Shown here in pieces: positions 50,874 through 59,600 of a stretch of 64,000 nucleotides of DNA. The position numbers were made by a program, and so were the translations under genes. Numbering within the stretch: position 1 is the stretch's first letter; each line of letters opens with the position of its first letter. Source of the DNA: Sphingobacterium sp. (GTDB taxonomy: Bacteria > Bacteroidota > Bacteroidia > Sphingobacteriales > Sphingobacteriaceae); assembly GCA_031286695.1 (NCBI GenBank), contig JAITTY010000009.1, positions 124,001 through 188,000 of the forward strand, written 5' to 3'. The notes under the pieces are model-generated. The model was not told where the DNA came from and made no database searches. It was given only the letters and a program-made list of their open reading frames with translations.

Positions 50874-53096
50874 TTATAAACGCGACGCTTCTCCTTCGAT
50901 CGAAGTCTGTTTGATCTTTTGCTTTTTATAAAGGCCAAATGTATAATTAAAATTTAGGCCAATAATTCTTGAATCGACTACTGTTTTAGAATAAATGTTG
51001 AATCCCTGTCCCAAAATCTCTCGTTTCAAAACACGGCTATGAAACAGATCCCGTACCGTCAGCGTAAGACTTAACACATTCGAAAATTGCTTATTGACCG
51101 CCAGATGCATTTCATATAAGGGTTTTATAATCGTCTGGGCATAAAGTACCTTAGTCCGGTATGAGTTTGTCCAATTTACTGTCATTTGATAAGGTAAATT
51201 TAACTGCATCATAAAATTACTCTGAAAGGACCAAAGTCCCCGATGGATCAGAAGATCATTCAGCTCCGTGGGTATATTTTTATAATGTACATACTGAATC
51301 TGACCAAAACCATAGATTGTCAAATTCTTAACAATGTCCTTTCCCATATTCATCGAAATAGCAGCACTCTTAACACCGGCAATATTCTGGTAGGTTTGCG
51401 TATAATTCTGCGCACTAACCTGATGGACCATGGAGATATAATTCCGATGATTGATCAAAGAAAGCCCCATATTCCATTTTTGACCATGAACATATTTAAG
51501 ATCCATATTATCTGACAATTGAGCAGAAAGCTGCGCATTACCCTGATAACTTGTGCTTGGATCGAAAAAGAAAATGGAAGGGTTTAGATCTTGATAATTG
51601 GGTCGTGATATTCTTCGCCCATACGCGACCTGTACCGCTTGACCATTATCGTTATCTATTCGATAAATACCAAACAAGGTTGGGAATAGATTGAACATTT
51701 GCTTTCTTCCATTCGCATTTCGATCTATGTAGTCAATTTTCGTCTGAAATTGTGCGTATTCAGCACGTACACCTAATTTAATCTCCCATTGTGCAAGTTT
51801 TAGTTGAAAATCCGTATAAATCGCTTCCAGGTATTCAGTTTGTTTAAAAGTATTCTCTAGGCTATCATCGTCGGCCAGTGCATATTCCTTTTCCCCTTTT
51901 TGATAATGTCCATACGACTGACGTTGGGACCGATTCGCCTGAAAGCCTGCTTCCATAGAAAAGGGCCCGCTAAGTTTCCGTTGAAAATCACCCTTAATAC
52001 CAAAAAGATCAACATAGAACGGGTTATTTGAACGCAAAAATTGCTGCTGCCCTTGCTGTTCGGAAAAAACAGGTACTGTTCTTGTCTCCAAGTCCTGTTT
52101 CCGAATACTGCTGTATCGCAAATAATCAAAATCGAACTGCAGCGCTTTATCCTTATTTTCCCCAGCAAAATCATAGTGAAGATTTATACTATTTCTATGC
52201 AGCGGATTTCTCAGGTTACTAGTTGAAGCAGTGGATTGCTTCAATGCTCCATCGGCTGAAAAATCATTTTGATAGACACCTATCTCTTCATAATTATTAC
52301 GAAGATAATTCCAATTCAGTTCAACAGACGACTGCTTGTCGATCCGATAATTCATGCCCAAACGACCATTTAATTCCTGTGTGTTATTCGTTTCCTTATT
52401 CAGCTGTCCGATCACATAATGAACATTTTCACTATACGCAAGTTCACGCTTACGGTCAACATCAAAATAATTCGAAGAGCGCGCAACTGAAAAACTGGAG
52501 TTTAAGGACCATCTCTTCATTCCATACTGCAGGCTCACGCCATTATTATACTTCCAAAGCCTGCCCTTTGATGCACCTAAAAAAACATTTCCTTTTAGAC
52601 CTTTCAGTACATCCTTTTTTAAACGAATATCAATTACCCCACCAGCCCCCTCCGCACTCCATTTCGCAGGTGGTATAGTCATGAGATCAATGCTCTCTAA
52701 AGAGCTTGCCGGTATAGATTTTAAATAGCCGACCAAGGAAGTTCCGGTTAAATAGGTCTGCTTGCCATTGATGGTAATCAATACTCCCGTTTTTCCCTGT
52801 AACGACAAGTTACCTAATTCGTCTACCTCTATACTCGGAATGGCATTTAAAACAGCGAAAGTATTTCCATTCAATAAAACGGGATTGCTGCCTGGTCGAA
52901 TACGGACCCGATCCAAAAGCTGCTCTTCGAGAGGCCTTGATCCCACTACAAGCACTGTATCTATCCGTTTTGAATCGGATCCCGTATTTCGCAGCATCGT
53001 ACTGTCAGTTAATTGTTGTTTAGTTTTGGGAACTATTTGCGCCAATAACAGACATGGCAATGCCATGGATAACCCTATAAGTATCCTGAACTTCAT
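50874..53096 (-). CDS. TonB-dependent outer-membrane receptor (OMP_b-brl_3 type)
   Basis: 740 aa. Signal peptide (KFRILIGLSMALPCLLLAQ), a TonB-box-like KRIDTVLVVGSRP, plug domain about 65-160 (VLNAIPSIEVDELGNLSLQG, LITINGKQTYLTG, VDVRL-type GGVIDIRLKKD), then a 22-strand-type barrel region with tyrosine-rich strands to the C-terminus. There is no carboxypeptidase-like N-terminal extension. It follows the M56/amidase gene by 21 bp and ends the BlaI-controlled operon, so its expression is probably released by the same signal. Substrate unknown; peptidoglycan fragments or a peptide would fit the context but are inference. Confidence 0.9.
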   Translation of the reverse strand: MKFRILIGLSMALPCLLLAQIVPKTKQQLTDSTMLRNTGSDSKRIDTVLVVGSRPLEEQLLDRVRIRPGSNPVLLNGNTFAVLNAIPSIEVDELGNLSLQGKTGVLITINGKQTYLTGTSLVGYLKSIPASSLESIDLMTIPPAKWSAEGAGGVIDIRLKKDVLKGLKGNVFLGASKGRLWKYNNGVSLQYGMKRWSLNSSFSVARSSNYFDVDRKRELAYSENVHYVIGQLNKETNNTQELNGRLGMNYRIDKQSSVELNWNYLRNNYEEIGVYQNDFSADGALKQSTASTSNLRNPLHRNSINLHYDFAGENKDKALQFDFDYLRYSSIRKQDLETRTVPVFSEQQGQQQFLRSNNPFYVDLFGIKGDFQRKLSGPFSMEAGFQANRSQRQSYGHYQKGEKEYALADDDSLENTFKQTEYLEAIYTDFQLKLAQWEIKLGVRAEYAQFQTKIDYIDRNANGRKQMFNLFPTLFGIYRIDNDNGQAVQVAYGRRISRPNYQDLNPSIFFFDPSTSYQGNAQLSAQLSDNMDLKYVHGQKWNMGLSLINHRNYISMVHQVSAQNYTQTYQNIAGVKSAAISMNMGKDIVKNLTIYGFGQIQYVHYKNIPTELNDLLIHRGLWSFQSNFMMQLNLPYQMTVNWTNSYRTKVLYAQTIIKPLYEMHLAVNKQFSNVLSLTLTVRDLFHSRVLKREILGQGFNIYSKTVVDSRIIGLNFNYTFGLYKKQKIKQTSIEGEASRL

Positions 53097-53117
53097 GGTA
53101 TCTATGAAAATTAGTGC

Positions 53118-54593
53118 TTAGTCTTCAAAGCTTTGGTCTACAGCCTGTGCTAGTTTATGGACAAAGTCAGGTTTAACGTTTTTATCAATGGCATTGATGT
53201 TATCCAGCTCAAGGAGAAGCGCGGGTATTTTAGCACCACGTAAAATCGCTAGTTTTGTATTTATCGCCGGAGCACTTGCAGCCAGTCCATTCTGTTGTAA
53301 CCTTTGTCCCAAACTAAATGCAAATTTGCGGTTAAGCTCTTCTAGCATCGTATGATTAACCCCCGACTGATATAATATTCGAATAGGAAGAGATTGTTTA
53401 TCCTTTACATTGTCGAAATGGATCGATAGCAATAAATCCCCTTCAAAGTTCGATCGGTCTCTGAGTAATTTATATTCATCAGCAGCCCTTGACAACACTA
53501 CTTTGTACCCCTTGCGCTCCAGCTCCTGTTTCAAAAGTAAACAGGTTTCCCAGGTCAATGATTTTTCCTCCAATCCGAAAGACGAAATACCCCCTGTGTC
53601 TTTCCCACCATGTCCGGGGTCAAGGATGATCGTTTTAGACGGATTACTTCTTTCGTTTAAAGAAGCAGAAAACCAAGAGCTCTTCGGCGGATTAATAAAA
53701 GAGTAAAATAATAGTGAAAGACCTAATAAAGGAACGGTCAATACGTATTGCCATTTTGCCTTTTTGGAGGAAGGTTTTGACATCATAACCTGAACCCGCT
53801 CAACCAGCTCATGCCTATTGTTAAATAAACCGCTCTGCAATCCAGCAGGACAGGACTGCTGTGTTAAAGTCAGTAGAAAACGGGCATAGCCGCTGTTACC
53901 ATATCGATTGGCCAATACCTCGTCAACCTGATATTCATGCACCAAATACAGCTGTCTACGCATCCAATAAACAAATGGATTTAGCCAAAAAAGGCAACGA
54001 AAAATTTCTATAAACAATTTATCCCGACGATGTTTAAAAACAATATGCTGGCTCTCATGTTCAAAAATCAATTTTCCATCTGGCTTACCAAGCTGATCTT
54101 CTTCCATAACAATTACGTGCTGAACTGAACAATTTGCATAATGTCCAAAGGGAGCAACCATCGTAAATCCTTCAAATTTATACTGACTCAGCTGTCCAAT
54201 ACGACGGCCTAAGCGGATATAGCGTAACGCAAATCGGCATAACAAAACAAAAGATACAAGCAGATAACCATAAGCAATGCCATATCCAATCGAAAAGGAA
54301 TGCCAGAAAGAATCGACCATTTCTGTTTCAGATAAGAGATCACCCGAAGCTCTTATCGAATGAGCAACTGTGTTCGATTGTTCAAAAGCGAGCACTGGAC
54401 TTGTCGGCGAAAGAAATAGTTCGCCTAAACGTACAGTTCCAAATGGCAGAAGCAGACTCAACAAACATAAACCCAGGATAAAATAACGGTTCCATTGAAA
54501 AAATGAAAGCTGTCTGAATACCAGAAAATAAAGAACTGCCCCGATTACCAGACTGCAGTTAACTTCAAATAAATAATAAAGCAAGCTATTCAT
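53118..54593 (-). CDS. BlaR1-like M56 metallopeptidase fused to peptidoglycan amidase (Amidase_3) domain
   Basis: 491 aa. TM segments at about 8-27, 38-57, 102-121 and 285-301. Between TM3 and TM4 the M56 loop carries the zinc motif HESQH (His179, Glu180, His183) and a downstream Glu in LYLVHEYQVDEVL (about 220-225), the BlaR1/MecR1 layout with a cytosolic protease. The C-terminus (about 319-491), which should lie in the periplasm, is not the penicillin-sensor domain but an N-acetylmuramoyl-L-alanine amidase domain with all metal/catalytic positions: DPGHGG (His328), EK (Glu343), SIHFD (His392) and LLLELD (Glu462). It starts 8 bp inside the BlaI gene end, so the two are coupled. Inferred role: sensing murein damage or fragments, then cleaving BlaI. 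Confidence 0.88.
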   Translation of the reverse strand: MNSLLYYLFEVNCSLVIGAVLYFLVFRQLSFFQWNRYFILGLCLLSLLLPFGTVRLGELFLSPTSPVLAFEQSNTVAHSIRASGDLLSETEMVDSFWHSFSIGYGIAYGYLLVSFVLLCRFALRYIRLGRRIGQLSQYKFEGFTMVAPFGHYANCSVQHVIVMEEDQLGKPDGKLIFEHESQHIVFKHRRDKLFIEIFRCLFWLNPFVYWMRRQLYLVHEYQVDEVLANRYGNSGYARFLLTLTQQSCPAGLQSGLFNNRHELVERVQVMMSKPSSKKAKWQYVLTVPLLGLSLLFYSFINPPKSSWFSASLNERSNPSKTIILDPGHGGKDTGGISSFGLEEKSLTWETCLLLKQELERKGYKVVLSRAADEYKLLRDRSNFEGDLLLSIHFDNVKDKQSLPIRILYQSGVNHTMLEELNRKFAFSLGQRLQQNGLAASAPAINTKLAILRGAKIPALLLELDNINAIDKNVKPDFVHKLAQAVDQSFED

Positions 54594-54957
54594 GATCTTC
54601 GTGTTTTTTGATAAGTTGTTCTATTTTCTGAATATCCTCCGCCGAAAGCTTCTTTTCTTTGACCATAAAAGACAGTAAGTTCTCAACCGAATCATCAAAA
54701 TAATGATCGAGCACTCTTGAGAATGATAACTTTCGGTATTGCATCTTCGAAATCAAAGGATAATATTGATAAGTCTTTCCGAAGGCTCTATAACCTACAT
54801 ACCCTTTCTTTTCCAGTATTCTTACAATCGAGGAGATTGTATTATAGGGTATGGAACTACTTGGATCCAGGTACTCAATAATATCTTTGACAAAGACCTC
54901 TTTGAGCTTCCAGATCACCTGCATGACTTCCTCTTCTTTTTTTGTTAATTCTTCCAT
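54586..54957 (-). CDS. BlaI/MecI/CopY family repressor
   Basis: 123 aa. N-terminal winged helix TKKEEEVMQVIWKLKEVFVKDIIEYL with NTISSIVRILEKKGYVGYRAFG as recognition helix and wing, and a C-terminal dimerisation helix pair (VENLLSFMVKEKKLSAEDIQ). In known systems it represses its operon until cut by the M56 partner. It overlaps the partner's start by 8 bp. A large inverted repeat covers its promoter (see operator). Confidence 0.95.
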   Translation of the reverse strand: MEELTKKEEEVMQVIWKLKEVFVKDIIEYLDPSSSIPYNTISSIVRILEKKGYVGYRAFGKTYQYYPLISKMQYRKLSFSRVLDHYFDDSVENLLSFMVKEKKLSAEDIQKIEQLIKKHEDHE

Positions 54958-54983
54958 AATTTGACACGTTGTTTATACTAACA

Positions 54984-55015
54984 TAAAGTTATAACTTATT
55001 TTTCAGTTTTACAAC
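54984..55015 (-). promoter_or_regulatory. Promoter of the BlaI operon
   Basis: Coding strand: -33 GTTG (top 55012-55015), 20-nt spacer, -7 TAACTTTA (top 54984-54991). It lies inside the inverted-repeat operator. Confidence 0.6.
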
Positions 55016-55048
55016 TTAAAAATAAGTTATAAAACTGAAAAATAAGTT
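54986..55048. promoter_or_regulatory. Probable BlaI operator: nested inverted repeats
   Basis: Palindrome AAGTTATAACTT at 54986-54997; 19-bp perfect arms 54993-55011 and 55030-55048 (AACTTATTTTTCAGTTTTA and its complement); and between them AACTTA-AAAA-TAAGTT at 55013-55028. All share AACTTAT/ATAAGTT half-sites and cover the promoter. This differs from the TACA/TGTA operators of Firmicutes BlaI/MecI. Confidence 0.75.
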
Positions 55049-55085
55049 TACAGAAGACATTCAATAAAAGAAGAGAAACTAAAAC

Positions 55086-55196
55086 CTACTTTTTCAACAA
55101 CTTAGAGAAAAACAAATAGGCCGCTACCAAAAAGATAATGATAATAATCAGGACAACAATCTCTTGCGTCCCTATTCCCCAGTTCATACTATTCAT
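55086..55196 (-). CDS. 36-aa TatA-like single-TM microprotein
   Basis: ATG 55196 to TAG 55086-55088. N-terminus MNSMNWGIGTQEIVVL, then a strongly hydrophobic helix (about 13-30) and a basic end KLLKK. The G-x-QEIVVLIIIIIFLV arrangement resembles the start of TatA/TatE proteins, but the amphipathic helix and tail are missing. It starts 15 nt after the stop of the epimerase and would be co-transcribed with it. Not long enough for ordinary gene callers. Confidence 0.6.
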   Translation of the reverse strand: MNSMNWGIGTQEIVVLIIIIIFLVAAYLFFSKLLKK

Positions 55197-55211
55197 AATT
55201 TTTTTTCCAAT

Positions 55212-56309
55212 TTAAATGACCCATTTCTCGCATTGATCTAAAAAAGTTTGGTCTATATCTGCCCCAATTCCAATTTGGTCTGAGATATGTATTTTGTATC
55301 CGTCATATTGAACACCACCAATAACAGGATCCTCCAGATGGCCAACCATACAAGTGTCAAGATCAAAAAACTTGACATTCGGGGCTGCATAAGCGAAATG
55401 CACCTTAGCAGCCAAAGCCAAGCGAGATTCCAGCATCCCTCCGATCATGCAAGTAATACCGTATTCCGCCGCAATATGATTAATTTTTAAGGCCTCTTGA
55501 ATACCTCCTGATTTCGAAAATTTAATATTGATATAATCGCAGGCATCAGCTTTACAGAGGCGCCCCGCGTCATGGTGAGAATAAACAGATTCATCTGCCA
55601 TCACGGGAACAATAGTTTCTGTGCGCAATTGCGGTAAATATTCATCATCCCAGGTACGCATTGGTTGCTCACAAAATTGTATCTTAAAAGGTTCCAGCCC
55701 CTGCAAAGCTTCTATTGCCCCCGCATAAGACCAGCCTTGATTTGCATCAACTCGAATAGGCATTTCGAATCCAACAGCCTTACGTATTTCACGAATACGC
55801 GCAATATCTGTTTTTGGATCCTTCCCCAACTTTACTTTCAACATGACAGCACCTTCGTCCTGTAAACGTTTTGCTTTCAATGCCATCTCCTCCGGAGAAG
55901 CAATTCCTAAAGTGATATCTGTCGTAATCTCTCGTTTCGTTCCCTTTAGAAACTGATAAAGCGGCAGACCAATATGTTTGGCGGCCAAATCATGCAAGGC
56001 CATATCAAAAGCAGATTTGATCGTTTTGTTACCGGCAATATACAAATCCAATTCAGCCAAACGCTCTTCTATGGCCAAAGGATCGCGCCCCTTCCAGATC
56101 TTTGCAAAATCCCGTGCCAGAACTAAGCAAGTATCTTGTGTTTCTCCAACGATCATTGGAAAGGCAGAACATTCGCCCACACCATATATATTGGCATCGG
56201 TATATATACGTATAAAAGTATTTTGCGCGTAGTCCATCGTCCCTGTCGCAATGACAAAAGGTTCCATAGGAATGCTTAGTCGATAAATTTCAATTTCAGT
56301 TATTTTCAT
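55212..56309 (-). CDS. L-Ala-D/L-Glu (dipeptide) epimerase, enolase superfamily
   Basis: 365 aa. It acts on L-Ala-D-Glu from murein peptides, or a related dipeptide. Enolase-superfamily (muconate cycloisomerase) ligands: KVKLG (Lys, base), VDANQGW (Asp), CEQPMR (Glu), MADESVYS (Asp), KFSKSGGI (Lys, second base), and DLDTCMVG near the C-terminus, where the DxD loop of L-Ala-Glu epimerases lies. The link to murein recycling fits the amidase-fusion sensor operon just downstream, although the two are separate transcription units. The microprotein above follows it. Confidence 0.9.
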   Translation of the reverse strand: MKITEIEIYRLSIPMEPFVIATGTMDYAQNTFIRIYTDANIYGVGECSAFPMIVGETQDTCLVLARDFAKIWKGRDPLAIEERLAELDLYIAGNKTIKSAFDMALHDLAAKHIGLPLYQFLKGTKREITTDITLGIASPEEMALKAKRLQDEGAVMLKVKLGKDPKTDIARIREIRKAVGFEMPIRVDANQGWSYAGAIEALQGLEPFKIQFCEQPMRTWDDEYLPQLRTETIVPVMADESVYSHHDAGRLCKADACDYINIKFSKSGGIQEALKINHIAAEYGITCMIGGMLESRLALAAKVHFAYAAPNVKFFDLDTCMVGHLEDPVIGGVQYDGYKIHISDQIGIGADIDQTFLDQCEKWVI

Positions 56310-56613
56310 CTCACTCTTTAGTTAAGCCATGTCGATACAGCATAAAGGATATGCAATACTTTGCCTAATTTATATATATTCTCGCAATCTTGGGATGCTT
56401 TTTCCATATCCCACAAAAAAAAATTGCCAAATGTTGCATTATTCAGCTAAGCATCAAACTGTATTAACAGCTATAAATACCAAATACAATATCAGCAACA
56501 AAACACTTCAAAAGAAATGATAAAATCAAATTAAATACATTTTCATTAGAATATTTACAATATTTACGTTTTTTATTCCTATATTAGCAATGTATAATAT
56601 TTGAAAAGGAAAG
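56310..56613. other. Divergent intergenic region before gltB
   Basis: 304 bp, AT-rich. I see no frame with coding signals; the 63-codon frame at 56329-56520 lacks a start context and homology. A TAATATTTG box (about 56596-56604, one base off TAnnTTTG) and GAAAAGGAAAG lead into the gltB ATG. Confidence 0.5.
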
Positions 56614-59600
56614 ATGATTCAACAAAGACCGAAAACGGAGGGCCTCTACGACCCTAATTTTGAGCATGACGCCTGTGGGGTAGGCTTTGTCGCCCATATA
56701 AAAGGGAATAAATCACACGCACAAGTAAAAGATGCATTAACCATGCTGGAGAATATGGAGCACCGCGGTGCTTGTGGCTGTGACCCAGAAAGCGGTGACG
56801 GAGCAGGTATCATGATCCAGCTTCCCCATGAATTTTTATGGGAAGAATGTATCAACTTGGGTATACAATTGGAAGAGCCAGGGTATTATGGCACAGGTAT
56901 GGTCTTTCTTCCAAAAGAAGAAGACATGAACAAAATATGTCGGGATTTGATTGAGGAAGCGGCAGCAGAAAGGGGTATGAAATTCCTTGGCTATCGTCCA
57001 GTACCAGTCAATCGTGAAGGTATTGGACCAACAGCCCTCAGTGCAGAACCTGAAATTGTCCAATTTTTTGTCAGCAGACCGGACGGCGTTTCAAACACTG
57101 AAGAATTTGAACGCAAGCTTTTTGTACTACGTCGCCTGATCATTCAAAAAGTTAAACAACAACAAGAATACCCTCTCCCCCTTTACTTTGCATCGCTTTC
57201 TTGCAAAACAATTATTTACAAAGGTCAATTAACAACATACCAAGTCGGAACGTATTATCTTGATTTACGCGATCCTCGTGTGGTATCTGCTTTTGGCTTA
57301 GTTCACTCGCGCTTTTCCACCAATACATTCCCTTCATGGTCCCTCGCTCAGCCATTCCGTATGCTGGCACACAATGGCGAGATCAATACGTTGACAGGTA
57401 ACCTGAATTGGTTTTATGCAGGTATGCGCGCTTTATCATCGCCCTATTTTACGGAAGAAGAGATGGAAATCTTACTTCCAATCGTTGACCGTGGTCAGTC
57501 CGATTCGGCCTGCCTTGACAATGTAGCGGAACTTCTTTTACACAGCGGTCGTAGCCTCACCCACGTCATGTTGATGTTGGTCCCTGAAGCTTGGGATGGC
57601 AATACGCAAATGGATCCTTTAAAACGTGCTTTCTACGAATACCATGCGACGTTGATGGAGCCTTGGGATGGTCCTGCAGCCCTCTGCTTCACCGATGGTA
57701 AGCATATTGGTGCTACACTAGACCGCAACGGTTTACGTCCACTACGTTATGCCGTAACCTCAGACGACCGCGTCGTTGTTGCTTCTGAAGCGGGAGCGCT
57801 TCCGATCGAGGAGTCTACCATCATCAAAAAAGGCCGCCAACAAGCAGGCAAGATTTTTCTTGTCGACATGGAACAGGGCCGTATCCTCACTGATAACGAA
57901 GTAAAAGATCAGCTGATCAACCAGCAGCCCTACAGCGATTGGTTGGACAATTACAAAATCAAACTGGAAGAACTGGAAGAGCCTCGTGTAACCTACACCT
58001 ATCTTTCCAAAGATTCCGTTTTCAAATATCAAAAGACATTTGGTTTCTCTCGCGAAGACCTAGAAACCATCCTGACCCCAATGGCATTGACGGGGTACGA
58101 ACCGACAGGCTCAATGGGGTCCGATGTTCCGCTGGCCATTCTTTCCGATCAACCACAGCATATCTCAAGTTATTTTAAGCAATTTTTTGCCCAAGTAACC
58201 AACCCGCCAATCGATCCGATTCGCGAACGCTTGGTCATGAGTTTAGCAACATTCATCGGTAATGCAGGCAATATCCTGATCGAAGACAAGAAATTCTGTC
58301 ACTGTGTGACCTTGCCGCATCCGATTCTGACCTCCAAAGAACTGGAGAAATTGCGTTCGATAGATACAGGATTATTCCAAGCAAAAACCATTCAGTCTTA
58401 TTTCCGCTCAGATGGTAAACCTGGATCATTGGAAGCGGGCTTAGAGCGTCTGTGCCGCTATGCAGATGATGCTGTGCGTGATGGTTTTGAAGTCTTAATT
58501 CTTTCAGATCGTGCGATCGATTCCAAACATGCAGCAATACCATCGTTACTTGCTGTTTCAGCAGTCCATCACCACTTGATCAAAACAGGTAACCGTGGCG
58601 CTGTAGGCCTAGTGGTCGAAGCCGGTGATGCTTGGGAAGTACACCATTTTGCCTGCCTATTGGCATTCGGTGCCACAGCAATCAACCCCTATATGGCCCT
58701 GGCTAGCATTCGTACCATGAAGGAACAAAACACTTTGGATACCGAACTGACTTGGCCTGAACTATCCAAAAATTACGTCAAAGCCGTCAACAATGGTTTG
58801 TTGAAAATTTTCTCTAAAATGGGAATTTCCACATTACAATCCTACCATGGCGCACAGATCTTTGAGGTACTTGGTATTGACAAGTCTGTTGTCGATAAAT
58901 TCTTTTGCGGGGCTGTCTCACGTATCGGCGGTATGACCTTGGATGATCTGGCTAAAGAAGCTCTTTCAAAACACTGGCGTGGATTTGAAAAAAGCCGTAC
59001 ACCGCAAAATCTACTGCCAGAAGGCGGTATTTACCAATGGAAACGCCGCGGTGAAGGCCACCTTTGGAATCCCGACACGATTCACCTATTGCAACAGGCC
59101 TGTCGCACAGGAGACTATGCAACCTATAAAAAATACGCGCAGAAAATCAACGAGCAGAAGGAACACATGTTTACTCTTCGTGGATTGTTGGACTTTGCAA
59201 AACATCGCAATTCTATTCCATTGGAGCAAGTAGAACCTGCTAGTGAAATTCTAAAACGTTTCGCAACCGGAGCAATGTCCTTTGGATCAATTTCCCACGA
59301 AGCGCATAGTACCCTTGCCATCGCCATGAACCGCATCGGCGCAAAATCAAACACCGGGGAAGGTGGGGAAGATGAATTGCGTTATCAACCGCTTCCAAAT
59401 GGAGATTCCATGCGCTCGGCAATTAAACAAGTAGCCTCGGCTCGTTTTGGTGTCACATCCAATTATCTGACACAAGCCGACGAACTACAAATCAAAATGG
59501 CCCAAGGTGCCAAACCGGGAGAAGGAGGTCAATTACCGGGTCCCAAAGTGGATGCCTGGATTGCAAAAACAAGACACTCTACACCGGGTGTCGGTCTGAT

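Noticed and set aside
52223..52678. 151-codon plus-strand frame inside the TonB receptor
   Set aside because: Antisense to strongly conserved barrel strands; His/Ser-rich nonsense composition.
53118..54593. Assembly or annotation artefact joining an M56 gene and an amidase gene
   Set aside because: The frame is continuous through TM4 into the amidase domain with no stop or internal initiation context, and the gene is flanked by correctly overlapping partners.
57760..58543. Several 79-96-codon frames within gltB
   Set aside because: Shadows of a long, clearly conserved gene on the other frames or strand.
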